Shown in pieces: positions 63,046 to 64,000 of a stretch of 64,000 nt of DNA. Origin of the DNA: Ascarosepion bandense (taxonomy: Eukaryota > Mollusca > Cephalopoda > Sepiida > Sepiidae); the NCBI GenBank assembly GCA_037127315.1, contig JBBBDQ010000348.1:2156001-2220000 (forward strand), written 5' to 3'. The first letter of the stretch is position 1, and every line of letters starts with the position of its first letter. Under the pieces are notes generated by a model, which had not been told where the DNA came from, made no database searches, and saw only the letters and a program-made list of their open reading frames with translations. The position numbers and the translations under genes are program-made.

Positions 63046-63160
63046 TAAAATAGGATTAATTGAATTATGTTGGATGATCATTTCGATATGAAAATACCCA
63101 CGGGGTAAAACACATCACCTCAGCAACAGAAAAATCCTTTCAGAAACTGGAGAAAAATCA
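63042..63160 (+). repeat. (TA)n-associated module, copy 2
   Basis: Same as 59383-59500 with about 85 percent identity, including CACATCACCTCAGCAACAGA; (TA)n lies on both sides here. Confidence 0.9.
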
Positions 63161-63360
63161 GTATATATATATACTCTTAGCATAGCAACCTACTAAACCT
63201 AAGTACATTGGGCACGAAAAGGAAAGCAGTATTCTATTAGAATGCCCTTTTGAAATCTAGTATGGAAGAGTAAAAATGATCAGTGTCCATCTGCTCACAT
63301 TTTTACATGCTTAGGAAATAGTTTAGTAAAAAATTAAATAGACTTGGGCACTCATTTTTT

Positions 63361-63520
63361 CCAAGCGCTTTCAGCCACTTCACTAGCCATTTTAAGAATG
63401 TCATTTTTCTGATGTTGTTATTTTAACCTCGTGCTTTGACTGTAACGTAATTTATTTTGTGTTTTTGGAAAAAGATTATTTTTAAAAGCTATCACGTGAC
63501 ACGCGATAATGGACTTTAAT
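63361..63520 (-). repeat. Dispersed repeat pair, copy 1
   Basis: TCCAAGCGCTTTCAGCCACT, TAGCCATTTTAAG and AAAGCTATCACGTGA recur at 63736-63910. On the minus strand it has ATGGCTAGTGAAGTGGCTGA then AAGCGCTTGG, a layout like the Penelope-type hairpin followed by GAAAGC. Confidence 0.75.
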
Positions 63521-63585
63521 TAAATTGTTTATTTTCTGTCAATATGCCTTATAAAAGATGAAATAGTTTTTGTTCTAATACAGTA

Positions 63586-63590
<5 letters not shown>
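63518..63590 (+). mobile_element. Solitary right end of the Tc1-like element
   Basis: TTTATTTTCTGTCAATATGC, CTTATAAAAGATGAAATAG and TTCTAATACAGTAATATG match 62150-62222; no transposase precedes it. Confidence 0.7.

Positions 63591-63634
<44 letters not shown>
63590..63634. repeat. (TA)n microsatellite
   Basis: About 21 units. Confidence 0.97.
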
Positions 63635-63636
<2 letters not shown>

Positions 63637-63735
63637 CAGAAAATTTTATGAATTTTTTATCTAAAATTTCCATTATTCTTACATGTTTCTGTTTTACTGG
63701 AGACTAGGAATGTAAAAATGTTCCATAATTTTCGA

Positions 63736-63910
63736 CTTTCCAAGCGCTTTCGGCCTCTTCATATGCCATTTTAAAGGATGTTATTTTACAGGTGTTGTTA
63801 TATCCTCAAGTCTGATTGTAATGTATTTTTTCTGTTTTTAGTGTTTTTTTTCTTTTGTGAAAAGGAGAGTTCTTTAAAGCTATCACGTGATTTAAAAAAT
63901 TACTAATGAT
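63736..63910 (-). repeat. Dispersed repeat pair, copy 2
   Basis: TCCAAGCGCTTTCGGCCTCT, ATGCCATTTTAAAGGATG and AAAGCTATCACGTGAT. Minus strand ATGGCATATGAAGAGGCCGA then AAGCGCTTGG. Confidence 0.75.

Positions 63911-63913
<3 letters not shown>

Positions 63914-63946
<33 letters not shown>
63914..63946. repeat. (TA)n microsatellite
   Basis: About 15 units. The last bases of the window, ACAGATGTGTTTCGTCTAAG, may begin another element. Confidence 0.95.
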
Positions 63947-63949
<3 letters not shown>

Positions 63950-64000
63950 ACAAAAGGAATACTAAGCTTAACAGATGTGTTTCGTCTAAGGGACTTAATC

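Overview
This is a eukaryotic, AT-rich, intergenic or intronic window made almost entirely of transposable-element debris and simple repeats. I found no host protein-coding gene, no intact functional RNA gene and no CRISPR array. The mix of many tRNA-derived SINEs, several divergent non-LTR retrotransposon families, Penelope-like elements with GIY-YIG endonucleases, Mag-type Ty3/Gypsy elements, Tc1/Tigger/hAT DNA transposons and very long (TA)n, (GATA)n and (GT)n tracts fits an invertebrate, and best a coleoid cephalopod such as an octopus. That assignment is inference from repeat style only.

Layout. 1-7.6 kb: head-to-head tRNA-SINEs, a SINE headed by a 5S rRNA-like module, jockey/CR1-like LINE relics with a hAT-like element inserted in one of them, a perfect 33-bp minisatellite and tandem Helitron-like units. 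7.6-12 kb: a near-perfect palindrome, a Tc1-type MITE, LTR-retrotransposon relics and a LINE 3' end. 12-16 kb: LINE-tail repeat arrays and a Penelope-like element lacking its reverse-transcriptase core. 17-23 kb: a Gypsy integrase relic, a second 5S-headed repeat, a LINE with RT domain, a 4-copy ~184-bp satellite and an inverted LINE-tail pair. 23-29 kb: the centrepiece, a nearly full-length but mutated ~6-kb Ty3/Gypsy element (LTR, gag, protease, RT, RNase H, integrase, LTR). 29-45 kb: SINEs of three kinds, a Tc1 transposase C-terminus, a pair of LTR-like repeats and many LINE 3' fragments. 45-49 kb: a foldback plus an 8-copy 108-bp array. 49-56 kb: three related solo LTRs (two with 5-bp target duplications), a LINE fragment encoding an R2-like endonuclease region, and a Tigger transposase relic. 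57-64 kb: Penelope-like element pieces in head-to-head and inverted arrangement, a Tc1 relic with ~50-bp terminal repeats, and duplicated (TA)n-flanked modules.

How the parts relate. The SINE tails, LINE tails and (TA)n tracts show serial insertion of retroelements into each other. Naming used below: SINE-1 = tRNA-derived family with a tail reading GGGTTAAATA then ~150 more bases; SINE-5S = same tRNA module and first half of the tail, preceded by a 5S rRNA-like head; SINE-2 = second tRNA-derived family ending in CTGCGGATGAC followed by (TA)n; LINE-J = jockey/CR1-like family with C-terminal RLWNSLP and a 3' end reading TTGCTTGGGGTGA-GATTAAAA; LINE-K = family with FLGH...RDR-W-MIA and an (AAG)n tail.

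Most interesting points: the composite 5S-tRNA SINE, the Penelope 3'-end hairpin with compensatory base changes and a partly hammerhead-like core, the leader of the Gypsy element in which the primer-site-like motif is repeated about six times, and the 108-bp array linked to a foldback. None amounts to a clear new cellular system; all are selfish-element biology.
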